Source: CAZVBR01 sp964625755 (GTDB lineage: Bacteria; Patescibacteriota; Minisyncoccia; Phycocordibacterales; XYD1-FULL-46-19). Taken from it: a DNA stretch of 31,690 nucleotides. The notes under the pieces were generated by a model, which saw only the letters and a program-made list of their open reading frames with translations, was not told the DNA's origin and did no database searches. Positions 30,979 to 31,690 of the stretch are shown here, in pieces. The position numbers were made by a program, and so were the translations under genes. Position 1 is the stretch's first letter, and every line of letters starts with the position of its first letter. The DNA lies in NCBI GenBank assembly GCA_964625755.1, contig CAZVBR010000006.1, positions 1 through 31,690 of the forward strand, read 5' to 3'.

Positions 30979-31341
30979 ATGCAGATAAGCAAAGAAACCG
31001 CGGTCGAGATTTTTATAAACTCGACCGACCTCCGAATCGAGATCTCGGAAGACGAAAACAATCTCTGGGCGATCGTAATCGCCTGCGGCCGAGGACGGAA
31101 TCTTAAATTCCTTGTCAATTCTTTCCACTTTGCAAGAAGCAGAGGCGAAGTGATCAAGGAAGTGAGAGAGATTCTCACGATCACCCAAAAGGTGGCGCCG
31201 ATCGCCCTTAAAGGGTGCACTAGGTACCCCACCCCCTCGGGCGAGAAAATCGACCTTAAGAACCATTTTAACTCTCAATTGATCGATCAAGTGATCAATA
31301 AGCTAAAAAGTCAAAAAAGGGTCGATGTAACTACCGAGTAA
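30979..31341 (+). CDS. Small protein of unknown function, 120 residues
   Basis: I do not recognise a family. The protein is soluble with a mixed alpha/beta composition: MQISKETAVEIFINSTDLR, a short strand IEISEDENNLWAIVIACGRG, a basic region (RNLKFLVNSFHFARSRGEVIKEV) and a C-terminal helix (SQLIDQVINKLKSQKR). There is no signal peptide or membrane helix. The case for a real gene is the AGGAAAGG Shine-Dalgarno at the right distance, an ATG start, an extended -10 box upstream, and a hairpin starting one base after the stop. Competing frames on the opposite strand (30951-31290) have none of these signals. It may be a recent or lineage-specific gene. Confidence 0.6.
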   Translation: MQISKETAVEIFINSTDLRIEISEDENNLWAIVIACGRGRNLKFLVNSFHFARSRGEVIKEVREILTITQKVAPIALKGCTRYPTPSGEKIDLKNHFNSQLIDQVINKLKSQKRVDVTTE

Positions 31342-31369
31342 CAGCCGGCGGTAACATTACCGTCGGCTG
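31342..31369 (+). terminator. Hairpin after the 120-residue gene
   Basis: CAGCCGGCGGT (31342-31352) pairs with ACCGTCGGCTG (31359-31369) with one G-U pair and a 6-base loop. It begins directly after the TAA stop. The T-tract is weak (CTCGACTTTAA). Bases 31370-31477 hold nothing I can identify. Confidence 0.6.
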
Positions 31370-31477
31370 CTCGACTTTAAAAACCCACCGGGGTACTAGA
31401 AAGAAGTTAGGACCAGACCTTATCACTTCTCTAAATTCCTCTCAGTAAACACAAACCGGGTTAAATGCCCCTCTATA

Positions 31478-31564
31478 TGGCGGAGGAGGTGGGACTCGAA
31501 CCCACAAGCCCTTTCAGGCGCCGCTTTTCGAGAGCGGTGCGTTACCAATTCCGCGCACTCCTCC
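31478..31564 (-). tRNA. trnS: tRNA-Ser (CGA anticodon), CCA encoded
   Basis: This class II tRNA has acceptor GGAGGAG/CTCCTCC, anticodon stem CCGCT/AGCGG with loop CTCGAAA (anticodon CGA), and a long variable arm (GCGCCTGAAAGGGCTT region). The discriminator is G, typical for serine, and CCA is encoded at 31478-31480 on the minus strand. Confidence 0.95.
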
Positions 31565-31588
31565 ATCTTGATAAAGACTAACAAATTT

Positions 31589-31617
31589 TTGCGTTTTATT
31601 CAAAAATTTGTTATTAT
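31589..31617 (+). promoter_or_regulatory. Promoter of tRNA-Glu
   Basis: TTGCGT (31589-31594), a 17-base spacer ending in TGT, then TATTAT (31612-31617), so the -10 is extended. The tRNA begins 19 bases downstream. Confidence 0.6.
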
Positions 31618-31635
31618 CTCTATGCTTTTAAATAT

Positions 31636-31690
31636 GGCCCCGTCGTCTAGCCAGGTCCAGGACGCCAGGTTTTCATCCTGGTAACACGGG
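31636..31690 (+). tRNA. trnE: tRNA-Glu (TTC anticodon), 3' end cut by window edge
   Basis: The 5' acceptor strand GGCCCCG, a D arm starting GTC, and anticodon stem CCAGG/CCTGG with loop TTTTCAT (anticodon TTC) are visible. The window ends in the variable/T-arm region, so the T arm and the 3' acceptor strand are missing. Confidence 0.88.

Noticed and set aside
30951..31290. Minus-strand frames of 93 and 109 residues opposite the 120-residue gene
   Set aside because: They lack a Shine-Dalgarno, a promoter or a matching terminator; the plus-strand frame has all three.

Overview
The window looks like a chromosomal segment of a Candidate Phyla Radiation (Patescibacteria) bacterium, probably from a metagenome assembly, since it carries a 100-base run of N. 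The grounds are: an initiation factor IF-2 of only 512 residues with no N-terminal extension; a single-domain Clp/DUF21/CAP-type gene set; a tandem array of small two-helix T4SS-pilin-like proteins; several enzyme folds with lost catalytic residues; almost no Shine-Dalgarno sequences; and compact operons. UGA is used as a stop (for example in rbfA and hisS), so the glycine-recoded code of Gracilibacteria/Absconditabacteria does not apply. The phylum call is inference from gene content. No 16S gene is present.

Layout. 1-870 (minus): a truncated secreted phospholipase-A2-like protein, tRNA-Trp and rpmG. 1034-3739 (plus): a Ca2+-type P-ATPase. 3779-4078 (minus): tRNA-Arg and tRNA-Tyr around a strong terminator. 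4120-9680 (minus): a ClpB-like disaggregase with a ClpP-loop-like tripeptide, a membrane-anchored trypsin-fold pseudoprotease, a Mn-type superoxide dismutase and a cysteine desulfurase. 9747-12209 (plus): a DUF4446 protein, infB and rbfA, followed by tRNAs Cys, Leu(UAA), Lys and Leu(UAG), closed by a 15-bp terminator shared with the next block.

12706-20351 (minus) is one long, tightly packed block. Read 5' to 3' it holds a degenerate metallo-beta-lactamase-fold protein, a one-helix membrane protein, gyrA, a SAM methyltransferase, an orphan family-1 solute-binding protein and five consecutive pilin-like genes. One of these contains a perfect 108-bp tandem repeat and is interrupted by the assembly gap. 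This is the most system-like part of the window.

20510-28796 is mainly housekeeping: rpsA with a structured leader (+), pth (-), then lepB, hisS, rpsU, ybeY, ftsA, ftsZ and an AhpF/TrxB-like flavoprotein (+). 28843-30834 (minus) has tRNA-Val, a membrane-anchored CAP protein and a CNNM/DUF21-CBS transporter. 30979-31690 has a small orphan protein with the only strong Shine-Dalgarno sequence seen, tRNA-Ser (-) and a truncated tRNA-Glu (+).

Across the window the translation signals are unusual. At least eight genes have a -10 box ending only 5 to 11 bases before the start codon, which implies leaderless or nearly leaderless mRNAs. Together with an IF-2 lacking its N-terminal domains and the absence of Shine-Dalgarno sites, this suggests that leaderless initiation is common in this organism (inference).
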